Below, in pieces: positions 1 to 11,086 of a DNA stretch of 35,874 nt. Position 1 is the stretch's first letter; each line of letters begins with the position of its first letter. A program made the position numbers and the translations under genes. A model generated the notes under the pieces. It saw only the letters and a program-made list of their open reading frames with translations. It ran no database searches and had not been told where the DNA came from. The stretch is from an uncultured Acidobacteriia bacterium (GTDB lineage: Bacteria; Acidobacteriota; Terriglobia; Bryobacterales; Bryobacteraceae), in assembly GCA_903907865.1 (NCBI GenBank), contig CAIVPR010000184.1, positions 1-35,874 of the forward strand, written 5' to 3'.

Positions 1-1212
1 ATCCGCTACGCACGCCGCTACCACCGCGAGTTCCAACCCGTCGGCCACCTCGAAAAATCCCTCGTCAACGACATGGTCGCCGCCTCGTGGCGCCGCGACC
101 GCCTCGGCGTTCTTGAAGCCCGCCTCATCGACCACTCGTACAACACCATCCCAGCGCCCCTCCTGCCCCAACCCGACCCGGAGGCTCCGGCACCGCACCC
201 CGACCACAGCCCCGTCGCCTTCCGCAACGCCCTCGGCTACCGCGAACTGGTCGATACCTCGAAGGTCCTGCCGCAGCTATCACGGGATGCCGCCCGGCAC
301 AACCGCGACTTCCACAAGGCGCTGGCTACGCTCCTCCGCCTCCGCGCGACGCAACAGAAGAAGCACCCGGTGCCCGACCCTTCGGGAGACCATGACTACC
401 CCTTCTACCAAGGCAAGTACGACCGCCCCGTTATCCCCCCGCCCTCCGACCCGCCCGGGACATTTCCTGAAGACCTATTGGGTCTGTTTGGCTCTGTTTC
501 GACGCCTGACGGGGCCTCGAACCACACAGGTACGGAACCAGAACACCCAAAAGAATCAAATACTTGCGGCCCGGAGACTGCGACGGTCCACCAAAACGAA
601 ACCGGCACCCAGCCAGAAGCCGGGTGCCGGTCTCTACTCCATCCTGATCCGACTCTAGAAATTCAGCCGGAAAACCCACTCCAGAATCCGCCCGCCCGGA
701 TCGACAGTCCCGGACGAATCCCGGTAGGCCGCCGTGATCTGGCCGAACGCGCTGCCGACGTTGTTGTTCGGCTGGAAGTTGGTGATGTTGAAGCAGTTCA
801 GGCACTGGCCGCGGAACTCGAAGTTGACCCGCTCCGTGATCTTCGTTTGCTTGATCAGGCTGTAGTTGAAGAACCGCCACACCGGCAGAGTAATGAACGC
901 CCGGTAGCCCACTGTTCCCGCTGCAGCCGGTCCGATGTACTTGGAATTCGGATCCAGGTTCGCCGGGGTCAGTCCGCCCTGCGCAAACGCCGCCTTGGTG
1001 TTGTTGATCACGCTGTCCGGCAAGTACGTGATCAGGCCCACCCCGTTGGCCGCCGTGCTCTTGTAAATGCCCACCATCGACTGCAGATCCTTCGCCGTCA
1101 TGTTGTGCAGCACCACGCCGTCGCCGTTCTGGTTGAACGTCGCCAAGGAACTGAAGAAGTAGGGGATGCCGGACTGGATCCGCACATTGCCAGCGATCTG
1201 CCAGCCCCCTAA
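1..1212 (+). CDS. Hypothetical protein, 5' truncated by window edge
   Basis: The frame is open from base 1 and the true start lies outside the window. The first ~125 visible residues (RYARRYHREFQPVG, then VNDMVAASWRRDRLGVLEAR) resemble a hypothetical protein family common in Solibacter-like Acidobacteriota, with an arginine-rich helical body and a polar low-complexity tail (HPKESNTCGPETATVHQNE). That resemblance is from memory. Convincing coding character ends near base 630. The only in-frame stop is at 1210-1212, so the open frame runs antisense over about 560 bases of the neighbouring receptor gene. The native stop has probably been lost or frameshifted, and the tail after ~630 is unlikely to be meaningful. 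No function is known to me. Confidence 0.5.
   Translation: MRYARRYHREFQPVGHLEKSLVNDMVAASWRRDRLGVLEARLIDHSYNTIPAPLLPQPDPEAPAPHPDHSPVAFRNALGYRELVDTSKVLPQLSRDAARHNRDFHKALATLLRLRATQQKKHPVPDPSGDHDYPFYQGKYDRPVIPPPSDPPGTFPEDLLGLFGSVSTPDGASNHTGTEPEHPKESNTCGPETATVHQNETGTQPEAGCRSLLHPDPTLEIQPENPLQNPPARIDSPGRIPVGRRDLAERAADVVVRLEVGDVEAVQALAAELEVDPLRDLRLLDQAVVEEPPHRQSNERPVAHCSRCSRSDVLGIRIQVRRGQSALRKRRLGVVDHAVRQVRDQAHPVGRRALVNAHHRLQILRRHVVQHHAVAVLVERRQGTEEVGDAGLDPHIASDLPAP
591..631 (-). terminator. Rho-independent terminator of the 655-4500 receptor gene
   Basis: A perfect 10-bp inverted repeat, ACCGGCACCC / GGGTGCCGGT (601-610 and 622-631), has an 11-base loop. Read on the minus strand it is followed by TTCGTTTTGG, a U-rich tail. 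It lies 24 bases after the receptor stop codon. Confidence 0.75.
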
Positions 1213-4200
1213 CAGTCTCTGGGCGATCGGGTTGCTCACGGTACCCAGGAAGTGCTTGCCCGGTCCAACCGGCAGATCCAAGATCCCGTTCATCTTGAAT
1301 GCGTGCCGGATGTCGAAGCCCGACGGCAACCGGTCGATGCGGGTGTTCCGCAGCGTTGTCGGCTGCGAGCTGTCCACAGAACTCGCGGTCGCACCGTTCG
1401 CCAGCGACTTCGACCACACCCAGCTGCCCTGCAGCAGGAAGCCCTTGCTCAACCGGCGGCGCAGTTCCACCTGGCCCGAGTTGAAAGTCGAAGAGCCGCC
1501 GTTGTCGAGTACGAAGGAGCCCCCGCTCGAGACTGCCGGATTCACTTGGAAGAAGTTCGCTGGAACCGTCGGGACCGCCTTCTGCAGGTTGGCCATCCGT
1601 ACCGGGTTCGTGGCAATGGAGTTGGCCGAACTGCCGGCCTGGCCCAACTTCAAGTAGTTTGCCGTGGTGCTGTCGGTCGAGTTGCCGATGGCGTTCGCGA
1701 TGTACTTCAGGTCCTGTTGGCCCGGAAGTCCCGTGTTGCCAAAGTTGGTGGATTTCAGTGACGCCAGCGTATACAGGCCAGCCACCGTCGTCCCGTTGGC
1801 AATGGCGAGGTTGTTCGCGGCCGTCTTGAAGTCCGAGAGGAAGCCGTTCTCGACGATATTGACCTCATTCAAGTTGTACTGCCGCCATAGGTCGGTTCCG
1901 TGGTTGCCCGTGTAACGGAACTCGATCACTGTGTTCTTGTCGATTTCGCGTTGGAAGCCGATGTTCCAGCTCTGCACGTAGCCGAGCTTCAGTTTGGGGT
2001 CGAAATCGTTAAGGCTGGTCGTGGTAGCCGGGAGGATTGGATAGGTCGGACTCGACGGAAACGGGCGCGACGGTAGGGTGGAATCGCGGAACCAAGCCCC
2101 GCCCGCGGGACCGAAGTTCGCCGCGAAATTGGCCGGATCGACCGAGTTGTCGATGTTCAGTCCCTGGTTGGACCCGAGGATACTCGTGAAGACATTGGAG
2201 CCCTCCCGGACTACGTTCACGCCGTAGCCCACGCGGAAGACCGAGGCACCTTTGTGCGATCCGAGCAGCCATTTCAGTACCCCTTCCTGTCCCGGAGCCT
2301 GCCAGGCAATGCCGACGGCCGGAAGGAACCGGGCCGGGATTGCGTAACCCGCCGAACCCGGGATCTGGGTGTAGTTGGAGGCAGTGCCGCCGGTGGCACC
2401 GGGCTTGAATAGGTTGCCGATGCCGGACGTGCCCCAGAGACCTGCGTAGCCGACCACCGAGTACGTCCGGCTCAGGTTCTCGAACGGGAGTTGCTTTTCG
2501 TAGCGCATGCCCAGCGTCACGGTGAGGTCGGGCCGCACGTGGTAAACGTCCTGGAAGAACATGCCGTAGTCGCGGATCATGTCCCGGTCCACCGCGGGCG
2601 TCAGGGCGTATTTTCCGTCGGGCCCGAGGCTGACGCCGCGAGTGATCGAGGAGATCCGTCCCGTGAGGATCGCGTACAGGTTCGACGCGTTCGTCTGGTC
2701 GGTCGTCGAAATCCCGGGGAAGTTCGCCGGGACGAACATGTTGGTGGCACCGTTGAAGGCCGGGTCCAACGACGAAACGCCGAACGTGATTCCGGGAATG
2801 ATGCTGTTGGTGGTTCCCGGAGCCGATTGGAACAAATTCACCTGGGTGAAGTTGCCGCCGAAGCTGATCTGGTGGCTGCCGTGCGCCCAAGCCACGTTGT
2901 CGTTGATGTTCTTGGTGGGTGAATTGCGCCGCTGGGGGGTGGAGGTTGTAGTCACACCTGCCACATAGCCGCCCGCAAAGCTCGGATTGAAGCCCTTCCA
3001 TGTGGAGAAGAGGCCGCCGTTTACCGTGTCGCGGAACAGCACCGTGCCGCCGTCCAGTCCGCCACGGAACTCGTTGGTGATGCTCGGCGTGATCACCGAA
3101 CGCAGCGAAACGATGCCCACGAAGCGCACGCTGCGCTGGCCCGCGTTGAGGTCGCTGCCGAGCACAGTGCCCGTGCCCGCGTAGATCGGGACCACACTGT
3201 TCAGTCCGTCGGGGGCCGAGAAGTAGCTGTCGTAGTTGTAGGTAACCGAAAGCACGTGCTTGGACGAAATGTTGTAGTCCATCCGGTTGTTTGAGAAGTA
3301 GCGCCGGTCGAGACTGTGGGGCTGGTAGTTGTAGTCCTGCCGCGCATAGTCGTTGTTGCTGGCGACGCGCGATTTCAGGTTGCCCACGGAGACCAGTTTG
3401 TTGATCTGCTGCAGCGTCGCGCCGATGATCGGGTCCGGCGTCGTGGCGAACGGCCGGATCGTGCTGGCCAGCGAGCCGTTGGCCTTGGCCGCGACATCGT
3501 AGATGTTCACGGTGTGGACCACGCTGTCCGTGCCCTTGTAGGTGAAGTTGCCATTGATGGCGTCGGGCGTAAGCACCTGACGGGTGAAGTTGTAAGTGTT
3601 GGGCAGGCGGTACGTCTCCATGTTGGCGAAGAAGAACAACTTGTTCTTCTTAACCGGACCGCCGATGTGGCCGCCGAACTGGTTCAGGTTGATCACATCG
3701 CGGGGCTGGCCGTTGATCGTGTTGAAGTAATAGTTCGAGTTGAAGTACGTGTTGCGGTTTTGCGAGAAGACGCCGCCGTGGAAGGTGTTGGTGCCGGACC
3801 GGGTGACGAAGCGGATGTTGGCCGCGCCCTCGCCTCCTGACATCGCGTCCGTGGCGGATGTGCTGAGTGTGATCTCCTCCACCGCGTCGATCGGCGTGTA
3901 GATGTAGCTGAAGAACCCGTCGCTGCTCTTCAGCAGGTTGTCCTGGGTGTTCATGCCATCCACGGTCACGTTCAGCGCGCCCTTCGGCAGGCCGTTGATG
4001 GAGGAGCTACGGGGATTGGTGGGAGTCGAGACGCCCGGTTGCGTGACCATCAACTCGACGGCGTTGCGCGTGGCGAATGGAATCTCGGCCACCTGCTGGG
4101 CTTGGATTGTGCTGGCAAGGGTCGCCGACTCTGTCTGAAGGATATCCGCTCCGGCCTCGACGACGACGCTTTCCGTGGTGGCGCCGATTTCCAGTTTGAC

Positions 4201-4500
4201 GTTCACGGTGGACGGTACGCCGGCATTCACGACGATGTTTTCAATCGTGGCCTTCTTGAATCCGGTCTTGGCGATGACGACCCGGTAGGTGGCCGGAGGC
4301 AGGGCGGGCAGTGTCCATTCGCCCCGCTCACCGCTGGCCGCCTTGAGTTCCACGCCGACGGCGGTATTCGTTACGGTGACATCGGCACCCGGAATGACCG
4401 CGCCTTGCGGGTCGGTCACGGTGCCGGACATCGGGCTGGTGGCGCCTTGCGGGTACGCAAGCAGCGCGCACGCAGCCAAAAGGGTTAGGAGTTTCTTCAC
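655..4500 (-). CDS. TonB-dependent receptor-like outer-membrane protein (Oar-like, carboxypeptidase-regulatory domain)
   Basis: A 1281-residue protein predicted to sit in the outer membrane. It starts with GTG; GAGGGGGA lies 9 bases upstream as ribosome binding site. Residues 1-20 (KKLLTLLAACALLAYPQG) form a signal peptide. Residues ~25-106 are a carboxypeptidase-regulatory-like Ig fold (GTVTDPQGAVIPGADVTVTN). Residues ~110-240 resemble a TonB plug (VVVEAGADILQTES, INGLP, VDGMNTQDN). The rest is a long beta-barrel rich in aromatic strands, and the protein ends in Phe (EWVFRLNF), as outer-membrane barrels usually do. Acidobacteriota encode dozens of such Oar-like proteins, usually assigned to glycan or oligopeptide uptake. 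The substrate cannot be read from this sequence. A terminator follows at 591-631. Confidence 0.9.
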   Translation of the reverse strand: MKKLLTLLAACALLAYPQGATSPMSGTVTDPQGAVIPGADVTVTNTAVGVELKAASGERGEWTLPALPPATYRVVIAKTGFKKATIENIVVNAGVPSTVNVKLEIGATTESVVVEAGADILQTESATLASTIQAQQVAEIPFATRNAVELMVTQPGVSTPTNPRSSSINGLPKGALNVTVDGMNTQDNLLKSSDGFFSYIYTPIDAVEEITLSTSATDAMSGGEGAANIRFVTRSGTNTFHGGVFSQNRNTYFNSNYYFNTINGQPRDVINLNQFGGHIGGPVKKNKLFFFANMETYRLPNTYNFTRQVLTPDAINGNFTYKGTDSVVHTVNIYDVAAKANGSLASTIRPFATTPDPIIGATLQQINKLVSVGNLKSRVASNNDYARQDYNYQPHSLDRRYFSNNRMDYNISSKHVLSVTYNYDSYFSAPDGLNSVVPIYAGTGTVLGSDLNAGQRSVRFVGIVSLRSVITPSITNEFRGGLDGGTVLFRDTVNGGLFSTWKGFNPSFAGGYVAGVTTTSTPQRRNSPTKNINDNVAWAHGSHQISFGGNFTQVNLFQSAPGTTNSIIPGITFGVSSLDPAFNGATNMFVPANFPGISTTDQTNASNLYAILTGRISSITRGVSLGPDGKYALTPAVDRDMIRDYGMFFQDVYHVRPDLTVTLGMRYEKQLPFENLSRTYSVVGYAGLWGTSGIGNLFKPGATGGTASNYTQIPGSAGYAIPARFLPAVGIAWQAPGQEGVLKWLLGSHKGASVFRVGYGVNVVREGSNVFTSILGSNQGLNIDNSVDPANFAANFGPAGGAWFRDSTLPSRPFPSSPTYPILPATTTSLNDFDPKLKLGYVQSWNIGFQREIDKNTVIEFRYTGNHGTDLWRQYNLNEVNIVENGFLSDFKTAANNLAIANGTTVAGLYTLASLKSTNFGNTGLPGQQDLKYIANAIGNSTDSTTANYLKLGQAGSSANSIATNPVRMANLQKAVPTVPANFFQVNPAVSSGGSFVLDNGGSSTFNSGQVELRRRLSKGFLLQGSWVWSKSLANGATASSVDSSQPTTLRNTRIDRLPSGFDIRHAFKMNGILDLPVGPGKHFLGTVSNPIAQRLLGGWQIAGNVRIQSGIPYFFSSLATFNQNGDGVVLHNMTAKDLQSMVGIYKSTAANGVGLITYLPDSVINNTKAAFAQGGLTPANLDPNSKYIGPAAAGTVGYRAFITLPVWRFFNYSLIKQTKITERVNFEFRGQCLNCFNITNFQPNNNVGSAFGQITAAYRDSSGTVDPGGRILEWVFRLNF

Positions 4501-4649
4501 GTTTGGTAATCCCCCTCAGGAACGAGATGGGAACCAGATTAGCGCAATTGGAGGACGGAGTAAATGGTTTGGTGGATCGATTCTTTTGTGGCAGACTATA
4601 ACGAACATAGTGGCCAAACCGACTTTCACCGGGGTGAGGGCGGCCCACG

Positions 4650-5009
4650 CTATTTGGCGGTGGCTTCGGGGTGGAAATGCAGGTCCACCCGGTACAAACC
4701 CAAGTCGACGTGGACGGCATATTTCAATTGGACGCCAAGATGCCCGTCGGAATGGGACACGCGGATTTCCCCAAAATGCACAGGGACATTGTACTCTTGG
4801 ACCTTGGCCATGAGTAAATCGCGGACCCCGTTGTCGTCCGCCGTGTGTGCCGCGGGGGACTGGACTACCTCCCGGACCGTCCGGGAGAACCGCATGTTGT
4901 TGATGTACACCGGTGCCAAGGCCAGCAGCACCGCAACGAGGGAGCCCAACACGGCGAATCCAGAAACCGTGCGCCAGAGAGGCAGCCTGAGCGATTCCGC
5001 TGCGCTCAA
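4650..5009 (-). CDS. Small membrane-anchored hypothetical protein (DUF4845-like topology)
   Basis: The start chosen is TTG at 5009, which overlaps the stop of the upstream gene as TTGA and suggests translational coupling; this gives 119 residues. Upstream sequence in this frame is antisense-type, arginine-rich and not credible protein. After a short leader (SAAESLRLPLWR) there is one transmembrane segment (VSGFAVLGSLVAVLLALAPV), then a soluble domain with charged helix and strands ending VDLHFHPEATAK. Single TM plus small alpha/beta domain recalls DUF4845-type proteins, but this is a topology-level similarity only. It probably acts with the partner encoded just upstream (5006-5518). Function unknown. 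Confidence 0.6.
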   Translation of the reverse strand: MSAAESLRLPLWRTVSGFAVLGSLVAVLLALAPVYINNMRFSRTVREVVQSPAAHTADDNGVRDLLMAKVQEYNVPVHFGEIRVSHSDGHLGVQLKYAVHVDLGLYRVDLHFHPEATAK

Positions 5010-5518
5010 TGCCGCCCGTCCGGATTGTGATCGGAACCGGACTTGGCGGCGTCCGAAAGCGCGAAGAGCTCGGTCCAGATATCGCCCTGCTGGGTCCAAG
5101 CAGGCTCGACCTTGCCGGGGAATTGGAGTTCCTCGACCGACAGCCGTCCATGCCCGAAGGCGCAGATGTACTCCACGCTGGGGCGTCCCAGTTGCAGCAT
5201 CGTGCTCCAGGAACCCGACTCGACCGGCATCACCAAGGGGCGCAGGCAGGTCCGGCAGCGGTACTTCTGGTCCCAGAAGGCCAAGTAGAACAGTCCGTAG
5301 GAGAACAGGAACCAGACCATCACCAATGTGGAGTAACCAAGATCCCAGCAAAACTGGTCGCGGTTGATGTGGAACCACGGCGTCACGGGTTTCCAGAAGA
5401 GGTTTATGAAGGCGAGCACCGAAGAGGAGATGGCCGCGCCGGCCATCAGTTTGGCCAGCAGAAAGCCCCAATACGGGAACCGGGCCTTCACCCTTTGGAA
5501 CATCGATTCATCGGACAT
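5006..5518 (-). CDS. Hypothetical two-TM protein with a CxxC motif
   Basis: 170 residues from ATG at 5518; AGGGGGG lies 8 bases upstream, which favours this start over the GTG at 5524. Two hydrophobic segments are visible: WGFLLAKLMAGAAISSSVLAF and LGYSTLVMVWFLFSYGLFYLA. They are followed by a cytoplasmic-looking domain with CRTC and CAFGHG, whose cysteines and histidine could bind zinc. The stop codon is shared with the TTG start of the next gene, so the two are probably translated together. It is divergent from the receptor gene starting at 5634. I do not recognise the family. Confidence 0.65.
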   Translation of the reverse strand: MSDESMFQRVKARFPYWGFLLAKLMAGAAISSSVLAFINLFWKPVTPWFHINRDQFCWDLGYSTLVMVWFLFSYGLFYLAFWDQKYRCRTCLRPLVMPVESGSWSTMLQLGRPSVEYICAFGHGRLSVEELQFPGKVEPAWTQQGDIWTELFALSDAAKSGSDHNPDGRH

Positions 5519-5633
5519 TCTCACCGCCCCCCTATGTTCACTATACGCCGCGCGGTCCCGGATGGAGCCAGAAAAGTTTTGTCTCGTAGTTATCGTTTCA
5601 GGCCGGCTTCAGATGGGTGGCGGATAATGGGGG
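5519..5633. promoter_or_regulatory. Divergent intergenic region
   Basis: About 115 bases separate the starts of the leftward membrane-protein pair and the rightward receptor gene, so promoters for both should lie here. The AGGGGGG ribosome binding site of the leftward gene is at 5527-5533. I could not assign -10/-35 boxes with confidence. Confidence 0.4.
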
Positions 5634-8444
5634 TTGCGCAGCACACTCGTCGCCCTCACCCTTCTACTGCCCGTCGCCCTATCCGCCCAAACATCCACAC
5701 TCACGGGCCACGTAACCGACGATTCCGGTGCCGTGCTGCCCGGTGCGGTGGTTTCCCTGAGCGGCCCATCCGGCTTGCGGACCGCCAACGCTGACGGGGC
5801 GGGGGAGTATGTCTTCGCCGGCCTTGCCGCAGGGAACTACCGGGTCTCCGCCGCTGCCCCCCAGTTGGCCATGCCGGCGCCCTTGGCAGTGGTCCTGCGG
5901 GCGGGACCCAACGCGCTGGACCTCAGGCTCCGCGTCACCACGAACGCCCAGCAGGTCACCGTTACCGACAACGTCGGCCCGGCCCTCAGCACCGAGGCCT
6001 CGGCCAACGCCAGCGCCGTGGTCATGAAAGGCGACGACCTCGACGCCCTCTCCGACGACCCCGCAGACCTCCAGGCGGACCTCGAAGCCCTCGCCGGACC
6101 CGGTGCCGGACCCGACGGCCCGTCCATCTTCGTCGACGGCTTCTCCGGCGGCGAATTGCCCCCCAAGGAGTCGATCCGCGAGATCCGCATCAACTCCAAC
6201 CCGTTCTCGCCCGAGTACGACAAGATTGGCTTCGGCCGAATCGAGATCTTCACCAAGCCGGGGTCGGACAAGTACCACGCCTCCCTCGGCTACAACCTTG
6301 GTACCGACCGGTGGAACTCGCGCAACCCCTACTCCGCCAAGAAAGCCCCGTTCCTCCTCCAGGAGACCGAGAACACCCTGAGCGGGCCGCTGGGCAGGAA
6401 GGCCTCATTCACCATGGACTTGGAGCGCCAAGCGGTCAACAACGGCTCTATCACCAACGCCGTGACGCTGGACCCGGCCACCCTGACCGCCGTGCCGTTC
6501 TCCGGCTCCATCGTGACGCCGCAGCGCCGCTGGCTACTGGGTCCCCACGTCGACTACCAGTTGAGCCAGAACAACACGCTTTCGCTCCGCTACACCTTCT
6601 CGAACGCCGACGTGACCGGCGCCGGGATCGGCAGCTTCGACCTATCTTCCCGGGCCTACGCCTCCACCCACGGCCACCAGACGGCCCAGGTGATGGACAC
6701 CTATGTCCACGGAACCTTGGTCAATGAGACGCGCTTCCAGTACTTCCGAAGCACCAACAGCCAGACCGCCAACTCGGAGGCTCCCTCGATTCTGGTCTCG
6801 GGCTCGTTCAACGGTGGCGGGTCGCCAGTCGGCCACTCGTCCGACGTCCGGAACAACTACGAGCTCCAGAACTACACCACGATCCTCCACGGGGCCCACA
6901 ACTGGCGCTTCGGGACCCGCCTCCGCCGCACGGACGAGGACAGCGTTTCCCCGTCCAACTACAACGGCTCGTTCAGCTTCGCGGGCGGACTGGCCCCGAC
7001 CAATCTTGACGGCACCGGGCCCACGATCCAGATCTCGTCGATCGAGCAGTACCGGCGTACCATGCTCCTGATGCAGCAGGGGCTGCCGGCGGCGCGCATC
7101 CGTGCGCTCGGAGTCGGGGCCTCGCAGTTCTCGATAGCGGCAGGCACGCCCGCCATCACCGGCAGCCAGTTCGACGGCGGCCTGTTTGTTGGTGACGACT
7201 GGAAGGTCCGGCCCAATCTAACCATCAACATCGGGTTGCGTTACGAGTTCCAGACCAACATCAGCGACCACGGCGACGTCGCGCCGCGACTGGCCCTCGC
7301 ATGGGCACCGGGCTCCACGGCCCGGAAGCAAGGCAAGACCGTCATCCGCGGCGGCGTCGGCATCTTCTACGACCGCTTCATCCTCGGCAACACGCTGGCC
7401 GCCGAGCGGAACAACGGCATCATCCAGCAGCGCTACGTGGTAGCCAACCCGGACTTCTACCCGTCGATCCCGTCGTTGGCGTCTTTGGCCGCCAGCAAGA
7501 CCGTCCAGTCCATCCAGATGGTGGATGCCTCGGTGCGTGCCCCGTACTACATCCAGTCGGCGGCGTCGCTCGAGCGCCAACTGCCTCGCGATACGACGCT
7601 GGCAGTAACGTACACGAACTCGCACGGGCTCCATTTGGGTCGCTCGGAGTACCTCAGGGGAGCCCAAGGACCGATCTTCCTGATGACGACCTCGGGCCTC
7701 TACAACCAGAATCAGCTCTCGGCTACCCTGAACACCAAGTTCTCCCCGGCAGTGTCGCTTGTGAACAGCTACACCTGGTCGCGGGTGAGGAGCAACTCGG
7801 ACGGTCTTGGAACCTTCCCGGCCAACCCCTCCAACTTCGCCGGCGAATACGCGCCTGCCTCCAACGACGTCCGGCACCGCGTGACCTCCAACGGCACAAT
7901 CTTCCTGCGCTATGGCTTCCGGCTGAATCCGCTGTTGACACTGCAATCAGGCGCGCCGTTCAACATCACGACGGGGCAGGACTTCTACGGGACGACCCTC
8001 TACAACTCCCGGCCGGGGCTCGCCACGGATGCGACACGGGCAGGTGTCGTCAAGACCCCGTACGGCCTGCTCGACCCCAATCCGTTGCCCGGCGAAGCGA
8101 TCATTCCGCGCAACTACGGTCGCGGGCCGGGAATGGTGGGCTTCAACCTGAGGGTGGGGAAGAGTTGGGTCTTCGGGCCGGAGAAGGAAGGCTCGAAACC
8201 GCCCCACAAGGCGACCGGCATGCAGCTTCTGGAGCCGACGGACAACTCCCGCAAGTACAAGCTGACGGCGTCGATGTCGATCCGCAACATCCTGAACCAC
8301 AACAATCCAGGCCCGATCATCGGGAACATCGGGTCGCCGCTGTTCGGCCGGTCAAACACCGCGTTCGGAGGCGGCAACAACCAGGATTTCTCTGAGGCGG
8401 CAAACAACCGGCGCTTGGAACTGCAGCTCCGACTGGCGTTCTAG
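5634..8444 (+). CDS. TonB-dependent receptor-like outer-membrane protein (Oar-like)
   Basis: 936 residues from a TTG start at 5634, chosen because a signal peptide follows at once (RSTLVALTLLLPVALSAQ). No strong ribosome binding site is visible. Residues ~22-105 are a carboxypeptidase-regulatory-like domain (TLTGHVTDDSGAVLPGAVVS). Residues ~105-215 look like a plug (TVTDN, IFVDGFSGGELPPKESIREI). The remainder is a beta-barrel ending in Phe (LELQLRLAF). It is shorter than the 655-4500 paralogue and divergent from it. A role in outer-membrane uptake is inferred from the family; the substrate is unknown. The next gene converges with only 6 bases between the two stop codons. Confidence 0.88.
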   Translation: MRSTLVALTLLLPVALSAQTSTLTGHVTDDSGAVLPGAVVSLSGPSGLRTANADGAGEYVFAGLAAGNYRVSAAAPQLAMPAPLAVVLRAGPNALDLRLRVTTNAQQVTVTDNVGPALSTEASANASAVVMKGDDLDALSDDPADLQADLEALAGPGAGPDGPSIFVDGFSGGELPPKESIREIRINSNPFSPEYDKIGFGRIEIFTKPGSDKYHASLGYNLGTDRWNSRNPYSAKKAPFLLQETENTLSGPLGRKASFTMDLERQAVNNGSITNAVTLDPATLTAVPFSGSIVTPQRRWLLGPHVDYQLSQNNTLSLRYTFSNADVTGAGIGSFDLSSRAYASTHGHQTAQVMDTYVHGTLVNETRFQYFRSTNSQTANSEAPSILVSGSFNGGGSPVGHSSDVRNNYELQNYTTILHGAHNWRFGTRLRRTDEDSVSPSNYNGSFSFAGGLAPTNLDGTGPTIQISSIEQYRRTMLLMQQGLPAARIRALGVGASQFSIAAGTPAITGSQFDGGLFVGDDWKVRPNLTINIGLRYEFQTNISDHGDVAPRLALAWAPGSTARKQGKTVIRGGVGIFYDRFILGNTLAAERNNGIIQQRYVVANPDFYPSIPSLASLAASKTVQSIQMVDASVRAPYYIQSAASLERQLPRDTTLAVTYTNSHGLHLGRSEYLRGAQGPIFLMTTSGLYNQNQLSATLNTKFSPAVSLVNSYTWSRVRSNSDGLGTFPANPSNFAGEYAPASNDVRHRVTSNGTIFLRYGFRLNPLLTLQSGAPFNITTGQDFYGTTLYNSRPGLATDATRAGVVKTPYGLLDPNPLPGEAIIPRNYGRGPGMVGFNLRVGKSWVFGPEKEGSKPPHKATGMQLLEPTDNSRKYKLTASMSIRNILNHNNPGPIIGNIGSPLFGRSNTAFGGGNNQDFSEAANNRRLELQLRLAF

Positions 8445-8450
8445 GGACGA

Positions 8451-9081
8451 CTAGCGGGAGAGTTCCCGCAAGTCCGAAATCCAGAAGTCCGGTTCCCACT
8501 TCGCCATGTCGGCGTGGTTTCCGTAGCCGTAGGTGACTGCGCAGATCGCAACTCCTGCCTTGCGTCCGGCTTCCATGTCGGCGGCGGAATCGCCTATGAA
8601 CAGGACGTCTTCGGGTCGAGCACCCACCCCTGCCATGGAATGGAACAGGACATCGGGCTCGGGCTTGCACGGAAAACCGTCCGTGCCTTGGACATGGTCG
8701 AAAAATGGCAGCAGCTCGAACTGTTCCAGCACCGCGCGGGTGGTGGGCGTGCCCTTTGTGGTCGCGGTGGACTTCCGGCCGGGCAGCGCCTGCAGACCTT
8801 CCAGTGCTCCTTCGTACCGCCGTGTGGCTGCGTGGCCTCGTGCAAGATACAGGGTACGGTAGGTGGCGATCAGGCCGTCCAGTTGTGCGCGGTGGTAGTT
8901 GGGAAGAGTTTCTTGGAAGCAGACGTCCAAGTGGTAGCCGACAAATCTCTTGAGGTATTCGAAGGGCGGGGGAGTGGCCACATGCTGGGCCAAGGTATCG
9001 CTGATAGCGCCGCAGATGTCTACGGCGCTATCGAGCAGTGTTCCGTCCAGGTCGAAAAGATAGGCCTGGAACTTGGGAATA

Positions 9082-9089
<8 letters not shown>
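8451..9089 (-). CDS. HAD-superfamily phosphatase, phosphoglycolate phosphatase-like
   Basis: A HAD hydrolase with all four motifs: DLDGT (nucleophile Asp and acid Asp, residues 13-17 from the chosen start), a Thr motif II (TTKGTPTT), the motif III Lys in CKPEP, and GDSAADM for magnesium binding. The helical cap between motifs I and II fits Gph/PpaX-type enzymes, which hydrolyse small phosphate esters such as 2-phosphoglycolate. The start is odd: no ATG, GTG or TTG lies in frame upstream of motif I. The first TTG (8993) would remove the catalytic aspartates. Candidates are CTG at 9089, overlapping the ftsH stop by 8 bases (212 residues, used here), or ATT at 9080 (209 residues). The overlap suggests coupling to ftsH. 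Confidence 0.8.
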
Positions 9090-10995
<1,906 letters not shown>

Positions 10996-11086
10996 GATAC
11001 CTCCGCGCCAAACCCCGCCTGGCGCGATCCCTTTGCCGGAGCCCGAAAACAAGGGGCTCCTCTAATCCCATAGACGCGGAACCGTA

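Noticed and set aside
431-1417. 328-residue minus-strand open frame over the receptor gene
   Set aside because: It is a shifted frame of the 655-4500 receptor gene; its composition (Arg/Gly/Gln-rich) is typical of a GC-rich shadow.
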